Source: Ascaphus truei
Lineage: Eukaryota; Chordata; Amphibia; Anura; Ascaphidae
NCBI GenBank assembly: GCA_036426205.1
Contig: CM071570.1
Span: 54,298,176-54,362,175, forward strand
DNA: 64,000 nt
Direction of reading: 5' to 3'
Part shown: piece after piece, positions 33,991 through 45,985 of the stretch
How positions within the stretch are numbered: the first letter of the stretch is position 1
Layout of the letters: every line of letters starts with the position of its first letter
The notes under the pieces: model-generated
What the model was told of the DNA's origin: nothing
Databases searched by the model: none
Seen by the model: the letters and a program-made list of their open reading frames with translations, nothing else
Position numbers and translations under genes: made by a program

Positions 33991-35185
33991 CTACGAGTGT
34001 GACTATCTCTCCTTGCTTATTACTGAAACTGTGACGGTTCGGGGAACCCCGCCATGCAGACGCTTCGCACCATTGAAAACGTTACGATTCAGATTGGAGT
34101 AACAGGAGTGAAGGGCAAGTACACCTTTTTGTAACTGCCTCCAAACAAAAGTGCTAATAAAATCAGTGTAGGCTAGTAAAGCTACATCGATTGAAGATCA
34201 CTAAGGAATAGACATCAGCTCCACAAATCACCAATCCCACTACCAGTTCTATGTTAGAAAATGCTGGCTAGGTGTAACGCTTAATGAACTATTAATTACT
34301 AATATAACAAAACCTTACATAGCTATTCATTGAGCTATGGGGGACTGTATTCGGAGGCATGCAACGCTTATTGGTTTAGAACGGTTATACAGCCTTCCAT
34401 ATTTCAAAACATCTGCCTTACAGGACCAAATTCTAAAGGTCTGATCTCGTCAATATACAAATGTTATTAATGGATAGTTCAAGCAATAAACCTAATTTTA
34501 TGTCAGCCTGGAAAAAAAAGACTTGGGAGAGGTGTTGGATGATGAGGACTGGTCTGATATATGTGAATGTATATTGAACACCTCAGTTTGTACCACTAGT
34601 AAAAAGAATGGCTTTAAGCTCTTACATAGGTAGCATCCACTCAACCTCACTACACCTACATAGATATATAGTACTGTATGTAGGCCTGGCATGCATACAG
34701 GGGATGTGGGCAACTAGGCTCCTAACTACATATATGGTGGACTAGTCCTACAATAGTCCACATATGGAACACAATTATCCTTCTGATAAACAACACAAGA
34801 CAGAGAAGTCCCAATGCTCCATCCAATGTGACAAATTATTAAGATAAATACTATCTGTTTTTCTCATAAGTAAGGGTTATTTAGTTAATCCTTTGGCCAA
34901 AGTATTACAAGCCTGCAACCTCATCACATCAAGGTAAACCCCTTTCTGCAGGTTCTACACTACCTGTAAATGTTCCCGTCACCTCTCTCATGGAGGAAGA
35001 AATGTCTCAACAAACTGACCATTCACAAATATATATCAGGACTTGCTACTTAAAAGGGGGATGGGTGACCTTAAAACCAAGGAGGAAGGGTCACAGACCT
35101 GGCAGCAAATGCTACCAATTGACATTTAAAAACACACAGTCCCAGCAAGCTCAAAAAACTCAAACCCACTACAATATATATATAT
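33991..35185. other. Possible LTR-like repeat; no gene
   Basis: TGTGACGGTTCGGGGAACC at 34028 and TTCCCGTCAC ending at 34982 form a loose inverted terminal pair about 950 bp apart, suggesting an old LTR or other repeat. No target duplication was identified. No ORF exceeds 75 codons. Confidence 0.3.
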
Positions 35186-35189
35186 ATTT

Positions 35190-35772
35190 AGTTAAGTTAT
35201 GGTGAGTAAAAAATGTGACAAAAACCCTCCACAGCAAAGCAAATATGCAAATGTAAATACAACTGTATGCTCATCTGCATGTCTTAGGCAGGTCTGCAAC
35301 CCCGCCTTTCACCATTATCACCCAGCACACAGCACTTCCACTGCAGCAAGGGATTCTGGGGAATGACATGCAAATGAGCAGACAGTGCCACTTTTTGCTT
35401 CAAAAAACATTTTTAACATGGTTCCCTATAGGCTTAAGCTTGCTGCATGGTCACAGCTTTGAGCACAGCCAGGGTTAAGGTGCATACCCAGAAAACCCAC
35501 CCACAGACAGCTGTTTCAACCTTTATGGGTCTCATCAGTGTGGGGTTGGTAAACTGGGTATGCAGAGAAGCTAAAGGATGGGGTTTACCATACTGAGTTA
35601 AGTTATGGTGAACTATAGGGAACCATGTTAAAAATGGTTTTTGAAGCAAAAAGTGGCACTGTCATTCCCCAGAATCCCTTGCTGCAGTGGAAGTGCTGTG
35701 TGCTGGGTGATAATGGTGAAAGGCGGGGTTGCAGACCTGCCTAAGACATGCAGATGAGCATACAGTTGTATT

Positions 35773-35775
<3 letters not shown>
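35190..35775 (-). mobile_element. Palindromic element with central hammerhead core, copy 2
   Basis: The left arm (35255-35430) is matched in inverse by 35611-35773: AAATACAACTGTATGC, GTCTTAGGCAGGTCTGCAAC, ATTATCACCCAGCACACAGC, TTGCAGCAAGGGATTCTGGG-type blocks and AACATGGTTCCCTATAG. The hammerhead core lies between at 35500-35544. This is the best preserved core of the family. Confidence 0.75.
35500..35544 (-). ncRNA. Hammerhead-ribozyme-like motif, canonical core
   Basis: Minus strand: CCCACA, CTGATGA (complement of 35532-35538), stem II GACC/GGTT with loop CATAAA, GAAA (complement of 35514-35517), stem III ACAG/CTGT with no loop, cleavage triplet GTC (C = complement of 35506), then TGTGGG pairing perfectly with CCCACA. 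All conserved core bases of a type I hammerhead are present. Stem III without a loop implies that it works, if at all, as a dimer or tandem pair. Confidence 0.75.

Positions 35776-35808
<33 letters not shown>
35774..35808. repeat. (CA)n microsatellite
   Basis: About 15 CA dinucleotides joining two members of the palindrome family. Confidence 0.9.
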
Positions 35809-35809
<1 letters not shown>

Positions 35810-35822
35810 CGACAAAAAAACC

Positions 35823-36182
35823 TCCACCATTAGCATATACTGTAGCCAATAAAGAATATCACTTGTGAGCACATTCACATGTCTTAGACAGGTCTGCAAC
35901 CCTGCCTTTCACCATTACCACCTATCCGCTGCAGCAAGGGATTCTGGGAAATGACACATGCAAATGTGAACACAATGTGTCACCCTTTGCCTGAAATCCA
36001 TTTTTACATGGAACCCTTATAAGCAAATGCTATGCTGTTCACACAACTTTTAAGCACAGCATGGGATAAAATGCAAAGCCAGTCCAACCACACAGACAGC
36101 TGTTTCGACCTTCGTCTAAGATGTGAATGTGCTCACAAGTGATATTCTTTATTGGCTATATGCTAACAGTGAAGGTTTTTTT
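35823..36182 (-). mobile_element. Palindromic element with hammerhead relic, copy 3
   Basis: AGCATATACTGTAGCCAATAA, GAATATCACTTGTGAGCACA and TTCACATGTCTTAGAC (35829-35889) are matched in inverse at 36110-36166. Interior blocks (CACCATTACCACC, GCAGCAAGGGATTCTGGGAA, TTTAAGCACAGC) are shared with copies 1 and 2. The right arm starts directly at the hammerhead, which has lost its CTGATGA half. Confidence 0.65.
36095..36120 (-). ncRNA. Truncated hammerhead-like motif, copy 3
   Basis: Retains GGTC, GAAA and the ACAG/CTGT palindrome followed by C on the minus strand, but CTGATGA is replaced by TTAGACGA at the junction with the inverted arm. Not expected to cleave. Confidence 0.45.
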
Positions 36183-36185
36183 GTC

Positions 36186-36189
36186 GATG

Positions 36190-36222
<33 letters not shown>

Positions 36223-36250
36223 ATATATATATATATATATACAGTATATA
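36186..36250. repeat. (TG)n and (TA)n microsatellites
   Basis: (GT)n at about 36188-36212 then TATGTATG and (TA)n to about 36242. Closes the palindrome copy 3 cluster. Confidence 0.85.
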
Positions 36251-36696
36251 TACCATAACTTAAAATGTGAATGGTAAACCTACCCAGCCTTGAAAATTGC
36301 AAAGCCAGTACAACCAACCTCACACTGAGACTCCTTCTCCCCCTCCACAGTTGCTTCCTATCCTTCTCAGGGACTCCATGGGTGGTCAACATCTCCGGGG
36401 AACAGAGAAAAGGCCTCCACGTGGCTGTCTGTGCTCTGGCGCCACCATGCTCAGGGAAATAAGGAGGGCTGGTGGCCCTGAGGGGCTGCCTGTCACTGAC
36501 TGGCCGTCGGTAGGAAAAGGAGGATAGACCACCAGTTGGGTCACAGAGGCAAAGAATGGAAGGTCCAGGGGGCGGGGGGGGGGGGACCACCTGTAGCAGA
36601 CTGCTGATGGCACCAGTCAGACCACGTCTGTATAGAAGGGAGCAAGCTCTATAATCTCATGCATATCAAGTCAACATTAAGCCTTGAGCTGCTGCA

Positions 36697-36701
<5 letters not shown>
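36251..36701. other. No gene recognised
   Basis: 36251-36320 still carries family fragments (ACCATAACTTAAA, GCAAAGCCAGTACAACCA), suggesting a further broken palindrome copy. A G homopolymer lies at about 36573-36586. No supported ORF. Confidence 0.4.

Positions 36702-36732
<31 letters not shown>
36702..36732. repeat. (TC)n microsatellite
   Basis: About 15 TC dinucleotides. Confidence 0.9.
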
Positions 36733-36734
<2 letters not shown>

Positions 36735-37240
36735 CTAAAAATTAGAGATCTGTGAACTTAATAAAAAACATCATGTTATTCTTCAAACAAGTTTTGAAAA
36801 TTTGCAAAACAGTCACTCAAACTTTTTTGACAATTTCGTCCAGACTTTTTTGGCAAAGTTGACGCGAAATGTGACACTTTTAGTAACTTTGGGAGAGAGA
36901 GGGAGTTATATTTAGTAGAGCAGTGCACCTTAAAATGAAAAAATATGTACATGTGCTGTTTACATTGTGAAAAACTAGCCAGGTTTTTACAATTGCACAG
37001 AAACTGCAAACACATTCATTAAGGTCACATAGAAGACTTTCATATGCCCTATTTCTAATTTCTGGAAAATAAAAGAATATGAACTACATTTGGATGAATT
37101 TCTATTCACTGTATTAGATTGTTTAAACCTTTGGCATATGTTGACATTTTTAGAAATTATCCGTTTTCAGGGTTGCCATCTCCTATTGAAGGTTAACCGG
37201 GAGACTTTTTACAATACATTTTTTTACATTTATTTATTTA
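36733..37240. other. AT-rich spacer; hAT-like end at 37168
   Basis: No supported ORF. CAGGGTTGCCATCTCC at 37168 looks like a hAT terminal sequence and lies just upstream of the CT-rich array. The opposite terminus was not found. Confidence 0.35.
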
Positions 37241-38882
37241 TTTTCTCTCCCCCCAGAATCCTTACTCCCCCAGCGAATTCTCTCTCCCCCCGCACATTCT
37301 CTCCCCACCGGCCTCCTCTCCCCCGGCATCTTCTCCCCACGTCCTCTCTCCCCAGGCATTCTCTCTCCCGGCATCCTCTCTCCCCCGGGCACCTTCTCAC
37401 CCCCGACATTCTCTCTCCCCCCAGGCATCTCTCTCCCCTCGCGCAATCCTATCCCCCCGGATCCTCTCCCCCCGCGGTTCCATACTCGTCCCCCGACATT
37501 CTTCTCTCCCCCCGGCATCCTCTCTCCCCCCGGCATCCTCTCTCCCCCGACACTCTCTCCCCCAGCCTCCTTCTCTCCCCCGGCATCCTCTCCCCCGACA
37601 TTCTCTCTGCCCCCGGCATCCTCTCTCCCACGAATTCCTCTCCCCTCAGCATCCTCTCTCCCGGACCTCCTCTCTCCCCGCCTCCTCCTCCCCCCGGGCA
37701 TCTCTCTCCCCCCTGGCATCCTCTCTCCCCCGAACCCGACATACTCTAACCCGACAGTCTCTCTCACCTCAGCATCCTCTCTACCCCAGATCCTCTCTCC
37801 CCCCGGCATCCTCTCTCCTCACGGCCATCTCTCCCCCTCCCCGGCCAAGGGCTCTCCCCCCCCCCCCCCGGCACCCGCTCTGCCCCCCCGGCACCCGCTC
37901 TCCCCCAGCATCCACTCTCTCTGCAAGGTGCAGTCAGCATGGCTCCGCGATTTTACATATGTATTTCTTTTACTGGCGGCATCCTCTCTCCCCCCGGCAT
38001 CCTCTCTCCCCCGGCATCCTCTCTCCCTCCGGCATCCTTGACTCTCCCCCAAACATTCTTCTCCCCACAGCATCCTCTCTCCCCGACATTCTTTCCCCCC
38101 AGCATCCTTCTCCCCCAGCATCCTCTCTCCCCCGGCATCCTCTCTCCCTCCGGCATCCTCTCTCCCTCGGCATCCTCTCTCCCTACTAAGTCGGCATCCT
38201 CTCTCTACCCCAACATTTCTTTCTTCCCAGAATCCTCTCTCCCAGCATCACTCTGTCTCTCACCCACGGCATCCTCTCTCCCCCGGATCCTCTCTCCCTC
38301 CGGCATCTCTCTCCTCCAGGCACTCCCTATCCTCCCAAACATTCTTTATCTCCCAGCATCCTCTCTCCCCCGGATTCTCTCCCCCCGATCTCTCTCCCCG
38401 GCATCCTTCTCCTCCGGCATCCTCTCTCCCTCCGGCATCTCTCATCCCTCCGGCCCATCCTCTCTCCCCCAAAACATTTTCTCTCTCCCCAGCACTCCCT
38501 TCTTCCCCCCGACCATTCTCTCGCATCCTCTCCCTCCGGCATCCTCTCCCCCGGCATCCTCTCTCCCTCCGGCATCCTCTCTCCCTCCGGCATCCTATCT
38601 CCCTCTGGCATCCTCTCTCCCCCAACATTCTTTCTCTCCCCAGCATCCTCTCTCCCCCGACATTCTCTCTCCCCCCAGCATCCTCTCTCCCTCCGGCACC
38701 CGCTCTCCCCCGACATTCTCTGTTCCCCCAGCATCCTCTCTCCCCCGACATTCTCTCTCCCACCAGCATCCTCTCTCCCCCCGGCATCCTCTCTCCCCCG
38801 ACATTCTCTCTCCCCCCGGCATCCTCTCTCCCCCCGGCATCCTCTCTCCCCCGACATTCTCTCTCCCCCCGGCATCCTCTCT
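37241..38882. repeat. CT-rich minisatellite, unit about 18 bp
   Basis: About 1.6 kb of degenerate GGCATCCTCTCTCCCCCC units with variable C-run length, interrupted once by a unique stretch (about 37922-37976). Because the main unit is 18 bases, frames stay open on both strands (GILSPP repeats on plus, GERMPG on minus), giving ORFs of up to 333 codons that are not credible genes. Units near 38750-38880 are the most homogeneous, suggesting recent expansion at that end. Confidence 0.9.
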
Positions 38883-40440
38883 AAGCGTTACACAATTTGG
38901 GTCTACATTTATACAGCAGTATTTACTGTGTGGTATGTAAGAAAACACATTAAATACAGTGGTGGATTAGTCTGTTGGGCATATAACAAAGTCCTTAAAT
39001 TCTCCTCGTAAATACCTTTTGATCCAACAACTATGCTCCTAGCATAATGCTAGTCCGTTTTTATCCATCACTATAGATAATTGCAGATGAAATAGAATTA
39101 ATTGCTTTTGTGCGCCTCACAATGTACTACAGTGTATATCATTAATTACTTCTCATACACATGCTATGCTTATAGCTATGGCTAAAGCTATGTTTATATG
39201 ATATAATTATTTTCAGACTATGCATGCAACACTCTTCATTAGATAATATTGCATGATGCTCCATATGATTAAAATAGGTCTGCATATAATGACGTGTATA
39301 CATTATTTGGACAAGATTAGAAATAATAAATATCATGCATTAGATCAAAGTACACATATACATCAATGAGTCTAATCATGTACACTGTCAATACAGAGCC
39401 ACAGCTGTGTGCCATATGCTTAGCAATGAATCAAAAATTGATTTAATAGGCAATCAAGTAGCTACAGACCACATTGTATTTATATTCAGGTGCAGGTCTT
39501 CAGCTGTTTCATGTGTTTTATATATTGTGCTTTTATATATTGGGTTCCCTAATACTTGATCAAAGTCTGTGTTGGCTAAATTCAGAAACATGGAACTACA
39601 TGAGCTACAGCTCAATAGCAATCTCAGATTGGAGAATTGTAGGTAAATCTTCACAAACAGGTTGTCTGGACAGCTTCACACAACCCCCCCCCCCCCCCCC
39701 CCCCCCCAATATGAGTGAGCAGCAACACTGGTCCTGGGTCGTACGGACTCTTCCTTCACTCCATCTCTGGCTGTGATGTCATCACTCTGCAACAGGCCCG
39801 CAGACGCCAGCTGATCAGACCAGAAGACGGAGCTCCACAAGGGATCCAGCATTTCTCCCCTCTGTCTCTGGGTAGTCCATTTGCGCCTGTCACACTGTCA
39901 ATTTGTGAGTGTAATAAGTTTCATTATACATTATTTGATTACATACGTTATACTGTAGCACTATCCTTGCCTCTCTCTTTGTTCACATATCTGGAGTTCT
40001 GTGCTCTGCTATATCTGGATTTTGCCACAGGCTTAGAGATGAATGTCTACATGCCTGAGTATATCTCATAACACCTCCTATTTTTGCCTCTATTTTTGAT
40101 GTTTTAGTTATCTTCATGTATTGCACTCTATTGTGTCTTTTTATTTTCAGACCCTGGGAGCCTTGCTCTTTGTTACCCTCTACAAAATGTTAACATGACA
40201 AAGGTAAAATATCCATGGCCCTTGCCACTAGAGTAGATTAATAAAAAAAGTTGTCCTGAGGTTTCTTAACATATTTTGGACTGAACATAAATGGTGTCAA
40301 AAGGCAGCACCACCTTGTGTTGTAGTGAGATTCAATATTTGTGTTTTTACTTTTCACAAACAATTGCTTAGTTGTGATTGTTATTAATATTGTTTATTTA
40401 TGAACCACCAATATATTCTGCAGTGTGGTAGAATGGGAGA
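38883..40440. other. No gene recognised; poly(C) run
   Basis: AT-rich sequence with a C homopolymer of about 23 bases at 39685-39707. ORFs of up to 118 codons lack recognisable domains. Confidence 0.4.
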
Positions 40441-41118
40441 ACAGTGGGTCCTCTCCCTGTGAGATTAGCCTGGAGAGTGAACGTGGGCTGGGTCCTCTCA
40501 CTGTGAGATTAGCCTGGAGAGTGAATGCGAGCTGGGTTCTCTCTGTGAGATTAGCCCGGAGAGTGAACGTGGGCTGGGTTCCCTCTCTGTGAGATTAGCC
40601 TGGAGATTGAACACGCGCTGGGTCCTCTCTCTGTGAGATTAGCCTGTAGAGTGAACGCGAGCTGGGTTCTCTCCCTGTGAGATTAGCCTGGAGAGTGAAC
40701 ACGAGCTGGGTCCTCTCTCTGTGAGATTAGCCTGGAGAGTGAACGTGGGCTAGGTTCTCTCTCTGTGAAATTAGCCCGGAGAGTGAACGCGGGCTGGGTT
40801 CTCTCTCTGTGAGATTAGCCCGGAGAGTGAACATGGGCTAGGTTCTCTCTCTGTGAGATTAGCCCGGAGAGTGAACGTGGGCTGGGTCCTCTCCCTGTGA
40901 GATTAGCCCGGAGAGGGAACGTGGGCTAGGTTCTCTCTCTGTGAGATTAGCCCGGAGAGTGAACGTGGGCTAGGTTCTCTCTCTGCGAGATTAGCCCGGA
41001 GAGTGAACGTGGGCTGGGTCCTCTCCCTGTGAGATTAGCCTGGAGAGTGAACGTGGGCTGGGTCCTCTCCCTGTGAGATTAGCCTGGAGAGTGAACGTGG
41101 GCTGGGTTCTCTCTCAGT
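40441..41118. repeat. 44-bp tandem repeat, about 15 copies
   Basis: Unit GTGAGATTAGCCTGGAGAGT, GAACGTGGGCTGGGTCCTCT, CCCT. Copies alternate CTGGAG/CCGGAG and GGGCTGGG/GGGCTAGG, with clusters of like variants. It ends 4 bases before the LTR target duplication, so the LTR is inserted at the edge of the array. Confidence 0.95.
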
Positions 41119-41122
41119 TATG

Positions 41123-41925
41123 TGTAGCGGTTATGTAAAATGGCTACAGTCATCTCTCCTGCTGACAGTAAGGCCTGGTAAGTTGTGGGCATGCCAGCAG
41201 TAATTATGGAGGTTTGCCCTCACATCCTGGTGGGGTGCCCTGTGTATGGATGGGAGTGGTCACATGCTCTGACTCCATGGTTAGTGATGTCAGAGGTGTG
41301 TCAGCTTCCAGAGTGTACATAAGGCACAGCACTGTGTCAAAAAGTAGTTCTAGTACAAGTTCAGCTAAGAGGAGGAGGAGTTCAAGTTCTAGTCCTAGTC
41401 TGAGTTACTGGTTATGTTTTAGTAACTGCGAGAGACTGTGTCCAGGGACCTGGCACAGGGTAAAGATATCCCGGCTGGGATAGGGAATCCCTATTAAAGG
41501 AGAACTCACCTTTCAAAGGGAAGCATTGACTCAAGATGAGTGGCTAGATATTCTACTGCGTGGGGCAGCTAGCCCACATCAATCAATAAAGATGCTCTTA
41601 TTCGAACACCCTCTCGTGTACATGTGTGGAGTGAATGTACAGAGAGGAGCACCACGGAGGAGTTCCTCAACAGGACCATCCCCATGCGGACGAAGGGGAC
41701 CCTGATGAGGTGGAGGCGCTGCACTGGAACTAGGTAGGACTCAGCACACTACCTCAGCTGCCTGTCTGGGCGGGTCCTCCCCACACACCATCATGCGGGA
41801 GACTCAGGAGTCCTGTTGCCAACAGGTGCACCACCAGACACTACCACACTGTAATGGGGGCCGGTTAGACCACAGGGGCCAATGTGCGATTGGGTGGGTC
41901 AGGCCGGTTCAGAAATACCGTTACA
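41123..41925 (+). mobile_element. Solo LTR, 803 bp, with 4-bp target duplication
   Basis: TGTAGCGGTTAT at the start and ATACCGTTACA at the end form an imperfect terminal inverted repeat with TG...CA ends. TATG is duplicated on both sides (41119-41122, 41926-41929). AATAAAGATG at about 41585 is a likely poly(A) signal, and ACATAAGG near 41313 could be a TATA-like element. GGTGGAGGCGCTGCA near 41711 is shared with the LTR at 50758. No gag or pol remains, as expected after LTR-LTR recombination. Confidence 0.8.
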
Positions 41926-41929
41926 TATG

Positions 41930-42650
41930 TATATTACATAAACCGAATGACATACCAAATAAGGACAAACAAGTGCAAACAGATACAAAAGGCAATGTGG
42001 GCCCTGCTCGTGAGGGCTTACAATCTAGAGAGTAAGGTGCAAAGTTGAAATGAAATGTAAATTGATTGTTCATTGAGGGACTGAATGCCTCAGGATGGAG
42101 TTTGGTCCAGCCACTCGGTTGGTCCCATGAAGGTTTGGGGGTGTGAATATTAGGGGGTGTCAGTGGGCATATAATTTGGTCCAGCCACACAGTTGGTCCC
42201 AAATGGGTTATGAGGTGTGTATGTTAGGGGGAAGCCAGACAGGCTTCCTTAAAAATATTAGTTTTCAGGAACCTTTTAAAAGTCTGAATGGTGGGGAAGA
42301 GTCTGATTGTACATGATAGGAAATGCCAGAAAGTGCAGCACAGGAGAAGTTTTGTAGGCAGGAGGGAGAGGAGGCAATAAGGAAAGAGGAGAGATTGAGG
42401 TTATGGACAGAACCAAGAGGGCGTTTAGGGGAGTATTTGGTGATGAGGGCTGAGATGTAAGGGGATGGAGGGACAGCATCATTGAGAGTTTTGTAAATCT
42501 AGTGGAGCAGCAGAAGTGGAGTGGTGCGTGAGGTACACGAGTCTGACAGTAGCGTTTGGGATGGATTTGAGTGGGTACAGGTGGATGAGTGGGATGCCAA
42601 CTAGGACAAGGTTGCAGTAGTCAAGGCGGGATAAGGTGAGAGGGAATTAA
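41930..42650 (-). pseudogene. L2/CR1-type LINE ORF2 C-terminus and 3' region
   Basis: Minus strand encodes LSRLDYCNLVLVGIP near 42620, the post-RT block of L2/CR1/Rex-type LINEs, followed by decayed SIPNAT-VRLVYL and, near 42245-42275, IQTFKRFLKT, the usual last block of ORF2. The 3' untranslated part follows to about 41930. Multiple stops. Truncated at the 5' side, as is common for LINEs. Confidence 0.65.
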
Positions 42651-45600
42651 GATGTTTGTTGTGCATTAGTGAGAAAAGGATGTATTTAATCAATATTTTG
42701 GACGAGGAGACAGTAGGACTTAGTGAGGGATTGAATGTTAGTTGGAAACATATAACCGACATGCTTCTCAATTTATTGAATCTTGATTTATTTTTTTATT
42801 CAATGCATATCGCTCCTTCCGCTGAATTGTTGAGCCATATTTTTACAGTGGAATTGGAAGGAAAAAAAATCATAATGCATACATAGCAGAAATGAAATAA
42901 TTAGTGTACTAGTTGTAGCAAACCATTTGATCAATATTAGTGTTGCATAACATTTATTTATTTTTATCATATAAACTCATAGCTTTTATAAGCAGAACTG
43001 ACATTGTATACAATATACCTCAACACTTTTCTATACTACTCACTCCTCCTGCTTACTATCTTTCCGTGTAACTTTCCATGTCTCTTCCTGGCCCCAGCAA
43101 ATCTTCACAAAATCTTCTTTTATATTCTTCTTTCATTCTCCTCTCTTGGCATCTTAAAACTTTCTCTCTCCCACCCGATTCTTTTTTTTTTTCTTTCTGT
43201 TTTTCTTCACTTCTCTCACATCTTTGTATTCCCTCTTCCTATCTCTAAGTCTCACATGATCAGGTCAAATTAGCAAAGTCTTTCAGCTGCAAAACTGATG
43301 AACACCCCCCACAAAGCAGGAACATGAATGTTGGTGTGAAATAGTGATGCTTTCTTAACCGTTCCGCTACCTCACCCTTTATTTTACCTGCCCCATCGTC
43401 GCCGCAGCACTACAATCTAATATTTACACGCTCTACTGCTAAGCATTCAATGTAGTTTAATTTGGAGTGGTTTCTGTATAGATAATTTGGAGAGGGGGAA
43501 GGCGGTACTTTAAAGCATTCCAGATCTACAGCTTTTTCATCACGTCTTGTATTTGACCCAAAAGTATGGCCTTTATAGGGATCCCAGTATCTTGGAAAAA
43601 CCCTGTTTTTAATGAAATTACAGATTGTTTTCTAAGTTACAGATTTTTTGTATGGAAAAAACGTGTTGAATACCCATCCAAAGGTGAAAGGGGTTAAGAT
43701 CTTACACAACTTTGATCATCTCTTCCTTCTATCCTTAGAAAATCACCTGCAGCAAATTTAGCAAATGGAATGTGAGGAGGTCGTTCTTGGAATATCTACA
43801 AAAATAGCTTTCTTTGAAGACTCCAAGCTGCATTGCTGGCAAACATGGTTGGAAAATCACCATTAAACAATTGCCATCCAAGGAATTTTACAGAATTGTT
43901 CAGCGCTTGAAATAAGTCCAGCTTTGTAAAAGAGAAAACATGTTTGAGAAGAGCTAGGTCAATGGACAGACAGGATCTTGATGGATGTACTGTTATGCTG
44001 TATGGACCCTACTTTAGCAAGAAAATCATCCAGGATATAGGAACACTTAGCGTTTGCTTGTTAGGACTGTGTTCTACTTTTTTTTTAATGCAATTTTCGT
44101 AATGTGTACATAGGGCTACAGAGAGAGAGAGAGGGCATTCAACAAGGTTTCAAAATACGAAGCTTAAGCACTGCCAGTCACCTAATGCAAAAACACTCAA
44201 CTCCCTCCCTAGCAGACCATGAAACGAATGAAGAGCATGATTGTTTCTCATACACAGCAGCCAAAAGAAACCTTAAAGGGAAGCTAGAAGGCTACTGCTT
44301 CATATAACTGAGACTATGTTTTCCACCAAAAAAATAAATATTGCCTTTGGCAATGCCACCATCCAGTGCTTCATGAATTATTCTGGCATGTTTAAGCTAG
44401 CACTAAAAAAAGAGAATAATTATCTTAATTTTTTTTTTGGTGCTGCCCTGTTTAGCACCTACAGATAAATTAACTCTACTCAGAACTTCCATATAATGAA
44501 TGTATGCTTTTTATGTTTGAAGAAAGGTTAATAAAAACTTTAATAGACAGGGGTTTTATGAAAAAAAAAAGTATAATCTCAATTAACCCTTTACATAACC
44601 TGCACCGCACCTCGGAAAGTAGAAGGGTTAACAACAACAAAAATCAGATGGGCATCCCAAAGGAATGGAGTTATCTGTACAAAAAGTTCATAATTTAAAA
44701 ATAATGCAGCTTTTTAAGCCCCCGTTTAGTTAAAAAATGAATGCAGCATTGCATAACCAAGATCAAAAAGTGGACACACTCATGTACTCAATGTCCAAAT
44801 GGTGCACAATGTTAGATAAGAGACCTTGTTTTTTTTTAAATGTAAAGATAACTTTGTTCTCAAAAAGTTAAAATGTATGTTTGTAAATAAGTAAAAACAG
44901 TGAAACATTACACCCAGTACAATCATACTTAAATCAGTGACCACACTGATAGACCTACTGTATATACAATGATATTTAGTAAAAGGGCTGGGTGTTGTCA
45001 GGCCACTGGCCAATTTTGGTTCAAGTTATTGTAGAGAAGTACTGTACTAAAATGATACAAGAGCATTTTCTTTGTGACAAGACTATTGTACATTTATGAC
45101 ATTTAAGAATTGAACACCGTATTGGCTGGTTCACTCTTACTGGTGCTATAAAATACATTTTTAATCAGTAAGGTTAGAGAAAAGTAGGGGGATAGAAATC
45201 CAATTACCACAAACATCCTTTGATTTGGATTAATTCCAAATATACCCACGTGGCCCTTCTCAGACCGGAGGTAAAACGGGAGCTAAACATTCTTTTGTGT
45301 TGGGCTCAGATAGAAATGCCTCTAGAATGTTTTTCACATGAATGTGTGTAAGCCTCAGTGGGGCATTCTGTGTTTACCTTGTGTACACAGTCACCCAAAG
45401 CAAGTGGGGCATATTCTAGCATTGTGTGTACCTACCCAACTGCCCAGTCACTTCTACCTAGTGAGGTTTTTTTGTAGCAGTGCACAGCTTGCAGGACTCA
45501 GACTCTCTACCGGGCTATTCCCGTTTTTAACCCCTTAGAGACCCATCAAGTGCAATTGCACAACAGCTTCATCTGCACTGTTCCTAATATTACCATTTAT

Positions 45601-45985
45601 GTATTGATTTTTATGTTGTTGTTGTCCTAGAGGGGTATCCCTGGGACACGATTTTTCAATAAAGATATAGAGTTTGACCACAACCCCATATTGACTGCGC
45701 TTCTAACTTTTTTCTTCTTTGTTGTCACGGTTATATCAGGGACTGGGGGTTCCCTGTTTCAAGAAGCTGCGCCATTTATTGGGTTGTGGCTATCTTACTC
45801 ATATATTTTTACTAGCAATGCCCTATACGCACCGGACTGGTTCATGTCACATGTTTTTTGTTTTTATTTTTTTACAACTCTTGCTCATTGCCCATATTCG
45901 TAGTAACATCCCATTTGGCGCTTTTTTATTTTTTGTTTTTTCTTGTATGTGTATATTCTTGCTTGCTCAACCACTAAAATTTATT
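42651..45985. other. About 3.3 kb without recognised gene
   Basis: AT-rich sequence. A TTAACCC...GGGTTAAC pair spans 44583-44633. Only small, unsupported open frames occur. No clear element ends were found, though old degraded repeats are likely. Confidence 0.4.

Noticed and set aside
37939..38940. 333-codon plus-strand ORF and overlapping minus-strand ORFs
   Set aside because: Built entirely from an 18-base minisatellite; open on both strands because the unit is a multiple of three, with no domain or unique sequence.
40441..41118. Possible CRISPR-like array of 44-bp units
   Set aside because: Units are contiguous with no unique spacers, and the context is a vertebrate genome; it is a plain tandem repeat.
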